Of a stretch of 64,000 nucleotides of DNA, positions 48,185 through 57,107 are shown in pieces (positions within the stretch are counted from its first letter, which is position 1; every line of letters starts with the position of its first letter). This DNA comes from Octadecabacter sp. (GTDB lineage: Bacteria; Pseudomonadota; Alphaproteobacteria; Rhodobacterales; Rhodobacteraceae). The position numbers were made by a program, and so were the translations under genes. The notes below the pieces were generated by a model that did not search any database, was not told the DNA's origin, and saw only the letters and a list, made by a program, of their open reading frames with translations. The stretch spans positions 124,001 to 188,000 of the forward strand of contig JAPKAD010000001.1 in NCBI GenBank assembly GCA_028825445.1, given 5' to 3'.

Positions 48185-48852
48185 ATGAAGTGAGAGTGAA
48201 ATTATTAATTATGCACTCAATGAGATTGGATAAGTATTGCGAGATCAAAGTTCCACCTTACTGATTTTGTGTCACAACCTTTTAAATTTTTATGTGAATA
48301 GTATTTATATTTTTTTGTTAAAAAAACTTTTTTATTGAAATATAGAGATAAAGCTAAAAATTAAATAGTGGACTTTTATACAAGGTTTACAATCGAATTA
48401 GATTTTAGTCTGATAGCTATTTCGCTCAAGATTTGGATTATTCCAAATGGTTAGACCCTTCTAAAAAAAGAGTTTTCAAAAATTTTTGTCTTTAAATTAT
48501 AAAATAAACCTAAAAATAAGTCATATATGATGTGATAAGATTTCGGTTGTGTGGAAATATAAAAAATAAACTGGAGACTTTAATTGTGTGAACAAAAATA
48601 CTAGAAAAGTTTTTATTAGTATTCAAAGTTAAATTGATGATTATAAATCAAAAAAGCCAAATATTTTTTAATAAAGTAAATAAAATATGGCTAGTTTTGC
48701 ATATAATAACCACTCATTTTTGTAAGCGCCTGTCCTGCACCTCAGAAAGCTGAGCACTGCGCCAGCTTCAGGTCATTAGATTACTTCTTGGGTGAACTCA
48801 TTATAACAAGCAGCTAAAGTTAACTCTTTACCATAATATAGGTGGATTTCTT
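48185..48852. other. AT-rich gene-free block after thyX
   Basis: About 670 bp with long A/T runs, especially 48280-48700. No open frame, terminator or RNA gene stands out. It resembles the AT-rich block at 36.6-37.4 kb. Confidence 0.6.
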
Positions 48853-49173
48853 ATGCGCTTTTTTTCTCTCAAATCATGTGACACATGCCAGAAGGCGCTT
48901 AAAGACCTTGGTGACCGCTACGTCACAGTGATTGACGTGCGCGCTGACGAGGTCAGCGACATTGATCGTGCGGCGATGATTTTGGCGTTTGGGGAAAAAG
49001 TGATCAACACCCGTTCAACTACGTGGCGTGGGCTGTCTGAGGTGGAGCAGGCCAGCGATCTGGCCATGCTACTTTCCAAGTACCCAACCTTGATGAAACG
49101 CCCTGTTATTGAGATCGACGGAGAGTGGTATCAGGGTTGGACGCCCACCACCAAAGCTGCAGCTGGAATTTGA
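48853..49173 (+). CDS. ArsC/Spx-family thioredoxin-fold protein
   Basis: This 106-residue protein has an N-terminal CxxC (C9-D-T-C12) and the family string LLSKYPTLMKRPVIEIDGEW near the C-terminus. The ArsC family includes arsenate reductases and Spx/YffB-like proteins. The short length and the CxxC favour a YffB-like glutathione-linked reductase over a true arsenate reductase; no ars genes are nearby. The function is not settled by the sequence. Confidence 0.82.
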   Translation: MRFFSLKSCDTCQKALKDLGDRYVTVIDVRADEVSDIDRAAMILAFGEKVINTRSTTWRGLSEVEQASDLAMLLSKYPTLMKRPVIEIDGEWYQGWTPTTKAAAGI

Positions 49174-49376
49174 TATGCGCAGCTCTGCAACAGTTTTAGG
49201 ATGCATCATGACGATCAAGCCACACTAAGCTGACGTAACGTTTCAACGCTACTAACAAGGAAGTGTATCGCGGGCGCGTGACTGTCCGCGATGTGGCCTT
49301 TTGGATTGAGCCACTAAAAAAACAGGCATCTCTTTTTCAAATGGTTGGGCATGAAACACTTTTGAGTACTGGGATG

Positions 49377-51326
49377 TTACAAAAGATCTGGTGGTGTCAC
49401 CGATGTTTTCAGACTGTCTATGATTGCCGTGAGGGTTGTTACAGAAGTTTGTTTTTCTCCAAGGCGGCGCACGGACACTGTGTGTTCCTCGACCTCGCGC
49501 GCACCGCACGCAAGTATCACAGGGACCTTTCCTAGTGAATGCTCACGGACTTTATAGTTGATTTTTTCGTTGCGAATATCGGCCTCTGCACGCACGCCGA
49601 CAGCCTTTAACAGCGCAACAACTTCGCGGACGTAATCATCAGCATCCGAAATGATGGAAGCTACTACTACCTGACGCGGTGCCAACCAAAACGGCAGTTT
49701 TCCAGCATGCTCTTCAATCAAGATACCGATAAAACGCTCAAAACTGCCTAGGGTGGCGCGGTGCAACATAACGGGTCGGTGTTTTTCGCCATCTGAGCCA
49801 ATGTAATTTGCCTCAAGGCGTTCTGGCAACACAAAATCAACTTGGTGCGTGCCACATTGCCAATCACGGCCAATTGCGTCGGTCAGAACAAATTCTAACT
49901 TTGGACCATAAAATGCGCCTTCGCCGGGGTTCAATTCCGGCTCGATGCCAGCCTTGCGCGTAGCCGCCAGGAGTGCGGTTTCAGCTTTATCCCATACCTC
50001 ATCAGAGCCAGAACGCGTGTTGGGACGGTCAGAGAATTTGACCTTAAAGTTCTCAAAGCCGAGGTCTCGGTAGATGCTGGTAAGGAATTCAATGTAGGTT
50101 AGCGTTTCCTCTTCGATCTGGTCTTCGGTGCAGAATATGTGTCCGTCATCTTGGGTAAATCCACGCACGCGCATAATGCCGTGCAGAGCACCAGATGGTT
50201 CGTAGCGGTTGCAGGATCCGAATTCCGCCATGCGCAGTGGAAGATCGCGGTACGACTTCAAGCCTTGGTTAAAGATTTGCACATGGCAGGGACAGTTCAT
50301 CGGTTTAAGTGCATTAATTGACTTTTCGCGGGCGTGTTCTTCGTCAACTTCAACAATAAACATGTGTTCTTGATACTTTTCCCAGTGCCCTGATTGTTCC
50401 CACAATTTGCGATCTACAACTTGTGGTGTGTTGACTTCAACGTAGCCACCGCCGCGTTGTTTTCGGCGCATATAGTCTTGTAATTGTGTGTAAATCAACC
50501 AGCCATTGGGGTGCCAGAAAATCTGGCCAGGAGCCTCTTCTTGCATATGAAACAAGTCCATTTCACGACCTAACTTGCGATGGTCGCGTTTTGCGGCTTC
50601 TTCCAACATGTGAAGGTGCGCTTTAAGTTGTTCTTTGTTTTGAAACGCCACGCCATAAATGCGTTGCAGCATAGTGCGGTTGCTATCACCACGCCAATAG
50701 GCACCTGCAATGGACATCAATTTCCATGAATCTCCTGGCACTTGGCCAGTGTTTTGCAAGTGTGGCCCACGACACAGGTCCTGCCAGTCACCATGCCAAT
50801 ACATGCGTAGCGGTTCGTCACCGGGGATGCCATTGATTAGTTCGACTTTGTACGGCTCACAGCGGTCTTCGTAGTATTTTAGTGCCACGTCACGGTCCCA
50901 CACTTCGGTGCGCACTTCATCACGTTTATTGATGATTTCTTTCATCTTTTTTTCGATGGTTCCAAGGTCATCTGGTGTAAAAGGTTCTTTGCGATCAAAG
51001 TCATAGTACCAGCCATCTTTGATGACAGGCCCGATAGTAACTTGTGTGCTAGGCCAAATTTCTTGTACCGCTCGTGCCATGATATGTGCAAGATCATGGC
51101 GGATTAGTTCCACGGCAGGGGCTTCGTCTTTCATTGTGTTTATAGCAATGGTTGAGTCTGTTTTAATTGGCCACGCCATGTCCCAATGCTCGCCGTCCAC
51201 TGTGGCTGAAATAGCCTTTTTTGCTAGTGAGGAGGCGATGGACGCTGCAACATCGGCAGGTGTTACGCCTTCATTGTACTGACGTGAATTACCATCGGGA
51301 AATGTAAGAGAAATTTGTTGGGCCAT
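49377..51326 (-). CDS. thrS: Threonyl-tRNA synthetase
   Basis: This 649-residue class II synthetase has the TGS domain at about 1-65 ([20 protein letters not shown]), the editing N2 domain with the [16 protein letters not shown] zinc-site motif, the catalytic core ([80 protein letters not shown]) and an anticodon-binding domain at the end. Length is normal. The ATG follows GAGCCCGAG. It is monocistronic in appearance. Confidence 0.97.
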   Translation of the reverse strand: MAQQISLTFPDGNSRQYNEGVTPADVAASIASSLAKKAISATVDGEHWDMAWPIKTDSTIAINTMKDEAPAVELIRHDLAHIMARAVQEIWPSTQVTIGPVIKDGWYYDFDRKEPFTPDDLGTIEKKMKEIINKRDEVRTEVWDRDVALKYYEDRCEPYKVELINGIPGDEPLRMYWHGDWQDLCRGPHLQNTGQVPGDSWKLMSIAGAYWRGDSNRTMLQRIYGVAFQNKEQLKAHLHMLEEAAKRDHRKLGREMDLFHMQEEAPGQIFWHPNGWLIYTQLQDYMRRKQRGGGYVEVNTPQVVDRKLWEQSGHWEKYQEHMFIVEVDEEHAREKSINALKPMNCPCHVQIFNQGLKSYRDLPLRMAEFGSCNRYEPSGALHGIMRVRGFTQDDGHIFCTEDQIEEETLTYIEFLTSIYRDLGFENFKVKFSDRPNTRSGSDEVWDKAETALLAATRKAGIEPELNPGEGAFYGPKLEFVLTDAIGRDWQCGTHQVDFVLPERLEANYIGSDGEKHRPVMLHRATLGSFERFIGILIEEHAGKLPFWLAPRQVVVASIISDADDYVREVVALLKAVGVRAEADIRNEKINYKVREHSLGKVPVILACGAREVEEHTVSVRRLGEKQTSVTTLTAIIDSLKTSVTPPDLL

Positions 51327-51472
51327 CTCGGGCTCCTCGTCAGTTTGGCGTCTACAAAAGCGCCCGGTTGCGGGTAGTATTTATATTGGCTTACGACGAT
51401 GCCAGTAAGGGCGTCAAGTGGTTGGAGCAGCCTATACCTGTTATGCATGCTCTTTATGCCTGCACACCACAC

Positions 51473-51496
51473 GAAAAGCCCCCCATTGTGCGGGCT
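51473..51496 (-). terminator. Minus-strand hairpin terminator downstream of a decayed gene
   Basis: Read on the minus strand, AGCCC (51496-51492) pairs with GGGCT (51481-51477) around a G/A-rich loop and is followed by TTTT. It lies about 60 bp after the stop of the decayed frame at 51557, which it probably terminated, and 147 bp upstream of thrS. Confidence 0.5.
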
Positions 51497-51556
51497 ATTG
51501 TGCAGTTTGAGCGTAATTAGAATTTTGCGGCGAAGACCGCATATGCCATGATCAGG

Positions 51557-51712
51557 CTACAAACTTAACCCAGCAAAAAAAGTTGGCAAAGTGGCATTTT
51601 GGTGATTTCTGAAATCATTAAGATCGTATGCAACACCTGCCTGTAGATGAACGCGATCACACCTCAATATATTGGTGCATTAAAGCAATCTATATATTCT
51701 ATTGCCAGTACC
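51557..51712 (-). pseudogene. Remnant of an outer-membrane-barrel-like gene, C-terminal part
   Basis: A minus-strand frame reads RVHLQAGVAYDLNDFRNHQN, then ATLPTFFAGLSL and a stop at 51557-51559. Upstream the same frame has an in-frame TAA within about 25 codons. The alternating, aromatic-rich C-terminus looks like the last strand of an outer-membrane beta-barrel. The terminator downstream supports a former gene. The family assignment is weak. Confidence 0.35.
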
Positions 51713-52056
51713 AGTATTTTAAAGTGGAGCTTCTGTTCTAGCTAGTTCAAGTGAGTGGGTAAGGCGTGGTGCATCCAATTTTTTTAAGTTATTCAAGTTA
51801 TGAGGGTGACAAAGTCTATCTTATACGCCTTCGTCAGCCCCCAATCTGAAAATAGATTTAAGGTTAGTTAAAGTATGATTCTCTTTTGGTGCAATGCTTC
51901 CATTAGTCTTTAGTGCGTCGGTTTGCTAAGGGTCTTAAAGATGTAGCCGGTTTTTTTTGATCAATGATGATGTTGTTTCGTGACAATAAAGTAACGTATT
52001 TTGCCTCCACAGTAAGCTGACACAAGTCAGCTAAAATGCGGGCTAGGAATTTTAAA

Positions 52057-52797
52057 ATGAATGATACTTTTGTGACACCGCATAAACGCTCAATTGCCTA
52101 TCATTTAACTGAAGGCACAGGACCGATGATTGTTTTCCTGAGTGGTTTTAAATCTGACATGAACGGCACGAAGGCGGTTTTTCTTGAAAACTGGGCCAAA
52201 AAGTCAGGTCATGCGTTTTTGCGTTTTGATTATTCGGGACATGGGAAAAGTAGTGGTAATTTTGAAGATGGGTGTATTGGTGATTGGTTTGATGACACAA
52301 CTGCCATGTTAGACTTGATTGCAAAACCTGTAGTTTTGGTTGGATCAAGCATGGGTGGCTGGATATCGTTGCAGATCGCCCAAGCCATGGAATGGCACGT
52401 CGTGGGGCTTGTGACGATTGCCGCGGCTCCAGATTTTACCGAAGACGGGTTTTGGGCTGGGTTTGATGACGCACAAAAGGCTGAGTTGGAGGCAGAGGGG
52501 CGCGTTGTGGTACCTTCAGAGTATGGCGATCCATATATTATTACTAAGAGATTGATTGAAGAAGGGCGTGAACGATGCGTTTTGCGCAAGCCGTTGTCGT
52601 TGCCGTTTGCAGTGCGCTTTTTGCAAGGAACGGCTGACACATATGTGCGCACAACAACGGCGCTGAAGTTGTTTGAACATGCAGACGGCACGGACATGCG
52701 TTTGACGTTAGTGGACAAAGCGGATCATTCATTTTCGGATAGCGCGTGTCTGGAGCTGATTGTGGCGTCGATCAAAGAGGTACTAGCGGCGCGCTAA
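52057..52797 (+). CDS. Alpha/beta hydrolase
   Basis: This protein of about 246 residues has a complete alpha/beta-hydrolase pattern: oxyanion region IVFLSGFKSDMNGTKA, FLRFDYSGHGKSSGNFEDG, nucleophile elbow GSSMGG (the Ser before MGG), acid region LQGTADTYVRT and catalytic His in DKADHSFSD. It resembles the ABHD10/palmitoyl-thioesterase-like group found in alphaproteobacteria. ATG 52057 has AGGAA 8 bp upstream, so I prefer it over 52036. The substrate is unknown. A decayed membrane-protein gene follows on the same strand. Confidence 0.85.
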   Translation: MNDTFVTPHKRSIAYHLTEGTGPMIVFLSGFKSDMNGTKAVFLENWAKKSGHAFLRFDYSGHGKSSGNFEDGCIGDWFDDTTAMLDLIAKPVVLVGSSMGGWISLQIAQAMEWHVVGLVTIAAAPDFTEDGFWAGFDDAQKAELEAEGRVVVPSEYGDPYIITKRLIEEGRERCVLRKPLSLPFAVRFLQGTADTYVRTTTALKLFEHADGTDMRLTLVDKADHSFSDSACLELIVASIKEVLAAR

Positions 52798-52827
52798 TTT
52801 GTTTAGAGATACGCGTCCCCCATCCCT

Positions 52828-53186
52828 ATGCTTATTATCTATAGTTTTGCTGAGGCAAAATCAGTGGCTATCAGTGATTATAAGAGCATGTTGGATTTTT
52901 GCGTCGCGTTGCGCACCAAAGATAAAACCGTCAAGTTTACTTTGTTAAGTTTAGATATTTTTGTTGGTGTTTACAACTGCGCCTTAGTGATGTTGGCGGC
53001 GCTGTACGGCATCATAAAATTAGCGTTGGGCCAATCATAGCAGGATTGGCGTCCGCAGTGATGCAATTGGTGCGCGATGATTGCGTTACGCAGTTGTCTG
53101 ACGCGGCGGTTTCATTGATTTTCCTAAGCCTGATGTTTACGCAATTTACGATTTGGTTTATCCTAAGCCAAGTAGAAAATGGCTAA
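52828..53186 (+). pseudogene. Frameshifted membrane-protein gene
   Basis: The frame 52828-53040 contains a hydrophobic stretch (LLSLDIFVGVYNCALVMLAA, then LYGIIKLALG) and stops. A +1 shift at about 53030 opens PIIAGLASAVMQLVRDDCVT, QLSDAAVSLIFLSLMFTQFT and IWFILSQVENG to TAA 53184-53186. Joined, the two give a protein of about 118 residues with two or three helices. One frameshift breaks it. The family is unknown. Confidence 0.55.
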
Positions 53187-54548
53187 GTATTCGCATGATA
53201 CGGTGTGTTTTTGGGGCTTTAGCTGATGGGACAAAAGACGGCGTTTGCGCTGCTGATCCTGTGGAAAAACATTGGCCCTTTCACGGCGTTGAAAAAATGC
53301 CGAGAGAAGATGTGAATTAGGACGTAACGTTGCGCGTAAATATGTGCTTTATGCGACTGCCGTGTTAGTGAGACGTAGCGTAAGCATTGTAGATTGACGC
53401 GTTTTGATTATATCAGGAGTAAATATATAGTATGTCGTATTTTTTTCACAACGGTGTTGATGCAAGGTCTGATTAATACCAAAATCAAACTTAGTACGCT
53501 AATTAGCGCATATGTGGTTGGGACTTATAAATCAAAATATATAAACTCTTTTATATAAAATATATTTTTTACTGAGATGGTATCTTAAATTTCGTTTGAG
53601 CAGCAACTGATGCTTGCGTCGTATGAAAGCATAAACTGCGTAAGGGCAACCACGCGGTCAAACTATTAATACTATTTTCATCTTGGAGTGCCCTGCCAGA
53701 ATTGAGGGTCGCGCATTGTCAAGATATTACCGACTGTCAAGCAGTTGCTAAGCTCTTGTGGATAGAGCGAGGAGTGCAACTTAGAATCTGCTTTTGAGAA
53801 CGCATATATGGGAGTGCTAGTTGAGCGCGCTTTCTAATTTGTGTTTCAGGTAAAGGTTGAGGGCAAAGACATCAGAAGAGTTTTGATGGTGTTGAAGGGG
53901 CACTAAAAATCCCATATTAAAGGCTTCATATGTTCTCAAAATAAAATTGTGGAAAAAAATTATACAATAATAAATAGATTATTTCCATAACAAAAAAGTA
54001 AACATTTACTTCTCTTATCTACAAGGCACTTGGCAACGTGGCGCGAACAAAAATACCAACTTTTTGCCGCACCAATACTTTCCTAAGAAAGCCAATTAGG
54101 CAGTGCCTGCTCAAAGACAATTTGAATTTTTTTGCAATACACTTGAATACTCACACTAGAAAAAATGATAGATTTAAATTCTAGAAAAATTAGTTGGGAT
54201 GTTGTGATGGCTGGTTTAATACACCGCTGCCTATTTCACTTTTGGTGTACTTGATTATGTGATTAGCTCTACAAAGAAAAAGGTAACGATGGCGCGTTGA
54301 GGTGTAAATATGCTAGAGGATATTTTTGCAAGGCTCCTTTGATGATAAAATATGACATGTAATGATGAGTGAAGTATTCAGCCTGAATTAGATTGCACCA
54401 CTGGCGTTGGAGATTTCTGATCGGCGTGAAATTTTTAGAGCTCGCATGTAGACGCAGCTCTAAGGCTGCCTCAGTTTAAGGTTGCGTCTGGAGCTGACCC
54501 GTGAACAATAACACAAATATTGGTCAATGGATAATTTTGAAGGCACGC
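53187..54548. other. Gene-free region before the PHA cluster
   Basis: About 1.36 kb. A short coding-like run at about 53224-53320 (MGQKTAFALLILWKNIGPFT) ends quickly and may belong to the decayed gene upstream. The rest is AT-rich, with long A/T runs near 53930-54010, and shows no gene, RNA or repeat that I can name. Confidence 0.45.
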
Positions 54549-55259
54549 ATGGTAGAACCCCTCGTTTTATTACCAGGCATGATGTGCGATGCGCGTGTCT
54601 GGGCAACCCAATTAACAGTGCTTAGTTATCAACGCCCCGTTACGATTGCGCCTGTGTGCTTTGGTGAGCGGATTGAGGAAATCGCATCTGAATTGCTGTC
54701 TTCCCTACCAACTAAATTTGCGCTGTGTGGTCACGGAATGGGCGGAGTTGTCGCGCTAGAATTGACGCGCCGAGCGCCGGAACGGGTAATCCGTTTGGCT
54801 CTAATTGGGACCAACCCGTTAAATGACACCCCGCAAGAGTCGGCAGATCGCGAACCATGGATGATTGGCGCCAAATCTGGCCGATTTGAGCAGATGTTGG
54901 AAATGGATATTTTGCCTTGTCATGTAGGTAGAGGACCGCTGCGTGCCCATGCAATAGCAGAGATGCAGGATATGGCGATGTCACTGGGGGCTGATACATT
55001 TGTGCGCCAAGAACGCGCAATGCAGCGGCGGCGTGAACAACAAAGTAATCTGCGCCGGATTACCCAACCAACGTTGATTTTAGCGGGGGAAGAAGACCAG
55101 ATTGTGCCATTGAAACGTCAAGAATTTCTGGCTGAACTTATTCCTTATGCTAAGCTAGGTGTGCTACGAGGCGTCGGTCACACTGTAATGTTGGAAGATC
55201 CGGAAGGCACAACAGAAGCGCTTTATACATGGATGCGCCAACCACTGGTGAAGCGGTAG
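54549..55259 (+). CDS. Alpha/beta-hydrolase-fold protein lacking the nucleophilic serine
   Basis: This protein of about 236 residues begins VEPLVLLPGMMCDARVWATQ. It has RRAPERVIRLALIGTNPLND, ILAGEEDQIVPLKRQEFLAE and the catalytic-His region GVGHTVMLEDPE. At the nucleophile elbow, where relatives have G-x-S-M-G-G, it reads GHGMGG, so residue 63 is Gly. The fold is probably intact but classical esterase chemistry is not possible. ATG 54549 matches the family start and has GAAGG upstream; GTG 54501 in the same frame is an alternative. It lies just before phaZ and phaC. Confidence 0.8.
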   Translation: MVEPLVLLPGMMCDARVWATQLTVLSYQRPVTIAPVCFGERIEEIASELLSSLPTKFALCGHGMGGVVALELTRRAPERVIRLALIGTNPLNDTPQESADREPWMIGAKSGRFEQMLEMDILPCHVGRGPLRAHAIAEMQDMAMSLGADTFVRQERAMQRRREQQSNLRRITQPTLILAGEEDQIVPLKRQEFLAELIPYAKLGVLRGVGHTVMLEDPEGTTEALYTWMRQPLVKR

Positions 55260-55660
55260 TAAAAGGGGCAGCTGCCCTGTCCTGCGCACCCATGAAACAC
55301 CTTTAAAATGATCAGCGTATGATATGTGGGCTTTGGTGCTGTTGTCATGAACTTCGGTAATTGCTGATAATATATAATATAGCATAATTTAACTAAAACC
55401 ATTTAACTAAAAGTTGCCAAACCTGAGGTGGTGGCCAATAGTCTTTAGTGGGTAGGTTTTCTTTGAATGATATTACCGCCAACACATTTTTATCTGTATT
55501 TTCAGCGCGGATAAAAAAGGTCGTGGCATTTATTTTTGTCAGAAAGCCATTTGGTTTTTTTGTTTCCATCTTAAACACTTTTTGTCTAACGGATCGATAT
55601 CTTCATTTTTGCTGACCAGAGGAAAGTTGCTTTTTGCTGATGTGACCACGCTTTTTACGG
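55260..55660. other. Gap between convergent hydrolase-like gene and phaZ
   Basis: About 400 bp. GGGCAGCTGCCC (55266-55277), directly after the hydrolase stop, is a perfect palindrome but has no T-run. A 61-codon minus frame (55393-55578, METKKPNGFLTKINATTFF) has no family match or clear ribosome site, and I do not call it. Confidence 0.4.
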
Positions 55661-56959
55661 CTATCTCAGTTTTTTCTTAAGTTTAGCATTCGGCAATTTA
55701 GGTGCCGAGGAGACCTTCGTTTCGAAAGAATTTTCTGAATTGGCGTCAATAAAGTTTAGTACCAATGGCCGGATGTTTTCACGCCAGCTTTTGCCTGCGA
55801 ATATGCCAAAGTGGCCAGCTCCTGGTTCAAGATGTGATGCCTTTTTGCTGTCTGGTAGACCGGTCAGCAGATTAAGCGCGGCCAAACATTGACCCGGTGC
55901 CGATATATCATCGTTCTCACCTTCAACAATTTTAACAGCAACAGTAGTGATCTTTCCGAGATCAACAGTGCGGCCTTGCACCGTGAAGGAGTTTGTTGCG
56001 ATTTCGCGTTCTTTAAAGATGCGCTGCACAGTAGAAAGATAAAATTCCGCCGTCATATCCATAACCGAGAGGTATTCGTCATAGAAGGTGTTGTGCTTAT
56101 CATGTTCGGAAGCTTCACCACTTGCTACGGCTGCAATTTGATTTTTGAACGCGTTAGCATGAGTTTCGTTATTCATGGAAATGAACGATGCCAATTGTAA
56201 CAAACCTGGATAGACTTTGCGACCTACGCCAGCGTATTTAAATCCAACGCGCTGAATCGCTGATTGTTCAAGCTGACGCATAGTAACTGTGCGACCAAAT
56301 TCAGTAACTTCGGTGCTGTTTGCCTCTGGATCCACTGGACCGCCGATCAGGGTCATAGACCGTGGCTGTGCGGCGGGATCTTCTTCGGCTAGGTAAGCTA
56401 CTGCGGCCAATGTTAATGGGACGGGCTGGCAGACTGAGACAATGTGAGTATTGGGGCCAAGCTCGCGCATGAAGTCAACGAGGTATAAAGTGTAATCTTC
56501 AACGTCAAATTTACCCTTCGATACTGGAATATCCCGCGCGTTGTGCCAATCAGTGACGTATACTTCGCAGTCTGCCATTAGTGAAATTACTGTTTTGCGT
56601 AACAGCGTTGCGTAGTGGCCTGACATCGGCGCGACCAACAGAACTCGCCGCTTGCGGGTTTTGCGGCCTGGAATGGCGAAATATAATAGATCGCCAAAAG
56701 GTTTGCTAACTACAGTCTGAAGCTGCACGAGGTGGTCGCGACCATCTTCAGAAAATGTCAAAATGCCCCAATCAGGTTTTATTATCATACGCGCAAAGCT
56801 GCGTTCGGTTACTTCGCCCCAAGCACGCAACATTTCCATCGATGGATTTGGCCACATGGCAACTGCCGGATAGGATCCCATAGCGCGTGCAGTTGCACCC
56901 AGCCATTCATTGGTGTTTCTAACCGTTTCCATCATGTCGTAAGATGCCATATACTTCAT
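55661..56959 (-). CDS. phaZ: Intracellular polyhydroxyalkanoate depolymerase
   Basis: This 432-residue cytoplasmic enzyme mobilises stored PHA. It begins MKYMASYDMMETVRNTNEWL, the family start. It has PMSGHYATLLRKTVISLMAD and VYVTDWHNARDIPVSKGKFD, and the nucleophile region SVCQPVPLTLAA, where intracellular PhaZ enzymes use Cys in a lipase-box-like setting. The C-terminal part has EGENDDISAPGQCLAAL and the His region LEPGAGHFGIFAGKSW. It is divergent from phaC, with 148 bp between the starts, allowing coordinated control. Confidence 0.95.
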   Translation of the reverse strand: MKYMASYDMMETVRNTNEWLGATARAMGSYPAVAMWPNPSMEMLRAWGEVTERSFARMIIKPDWGILTFSEDGRDHLVQLQTVVSKPFGDLLYFAIPGRKTRKRRVLLVAPMSGHYATLLRKTVISLMADCEVYVTDWHNARDIPVSKGKFDVEDYTLYLVDFMRELGPNTHIVSVCQPVPLTLAAVAYLAEEDPAAQPRSMTLIGGPVDPEANSTEVTEFGRTVTMRQLEQSAIQRVGFKYAGVGRKVYPGLLQLASFISMNNETHANAFKNQIAAVASGEASEHDKHNTFYDEYLSVMDMTAEFYLSTVQRIFKEREIATNSFTVQGRTVDLGKITTVAVKIVEGENDDISAPGQCLAALNLLTGLPDSKKASHLEPGAGHFGIFAGKSWRENIRPLVLNFIDANSENSFETKVSSAPKLPNAKLKKKLR

Positions 56960-57073
56960 TTATTCACCTTTGGGCTTTGTTCGCTCCCCGCATTTGGCCG
57001 ATTGGCCACTCTTTAGGCGCGATATTTTCTGACATTTACGACAAAACTGTCTAAAACAATAAAAAGCCACAAA

Positions 57074-57087
57074 TGCTGCACCTGCAC
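57074..57087. promoter_or_regulatory. Possible PhaR-type site between phaZ and phaC
   Basis: TGCTGCACCTGCAC resembles the CTGC-N3/4-GCAG operator found twice before the phasin gene, with one mismatch in the second half. It lies about 20 bp before phaC, in the divergent phaZ/phaC region. Confidence 0.3.
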
Positions 57088-57107
57088 AATAAGAAGGCGA
57101 CTGTGAT

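Larger units (their letters stand above)
51327..52056. other. Gap between thrS and the alpha/beta hydrolase gene
   Basis: About 730 bp. It holds the tail of a decayed minus-strand gene (51557-51712) and that gene's terminator (51473-51496), listed separately. The rest, 51713-52043, shows no gene. Confidence 0.45.

Noticed and set aside
49263-49535. Plus-strand frame overlapping the 3' end of thrS
   Set aside because: More than half lies antisense to the conserved thrS C-terminus; it is a shadow frame without its own support.
55266-55277. Perfect palindrome GGGCAGCTGCCC after the hydrolase-like gene
   Set aside because: No T-run follows on either strand, so it is not supported as an intrinsic terminator; such a short palindrome can occur by chance.
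55393-55578. 61-codon minus-strand frame downstream of phaZ
   Set aside because: No clear ribosome site or family resemblance; it lies in a decayed gap and may be chance or a remnant.
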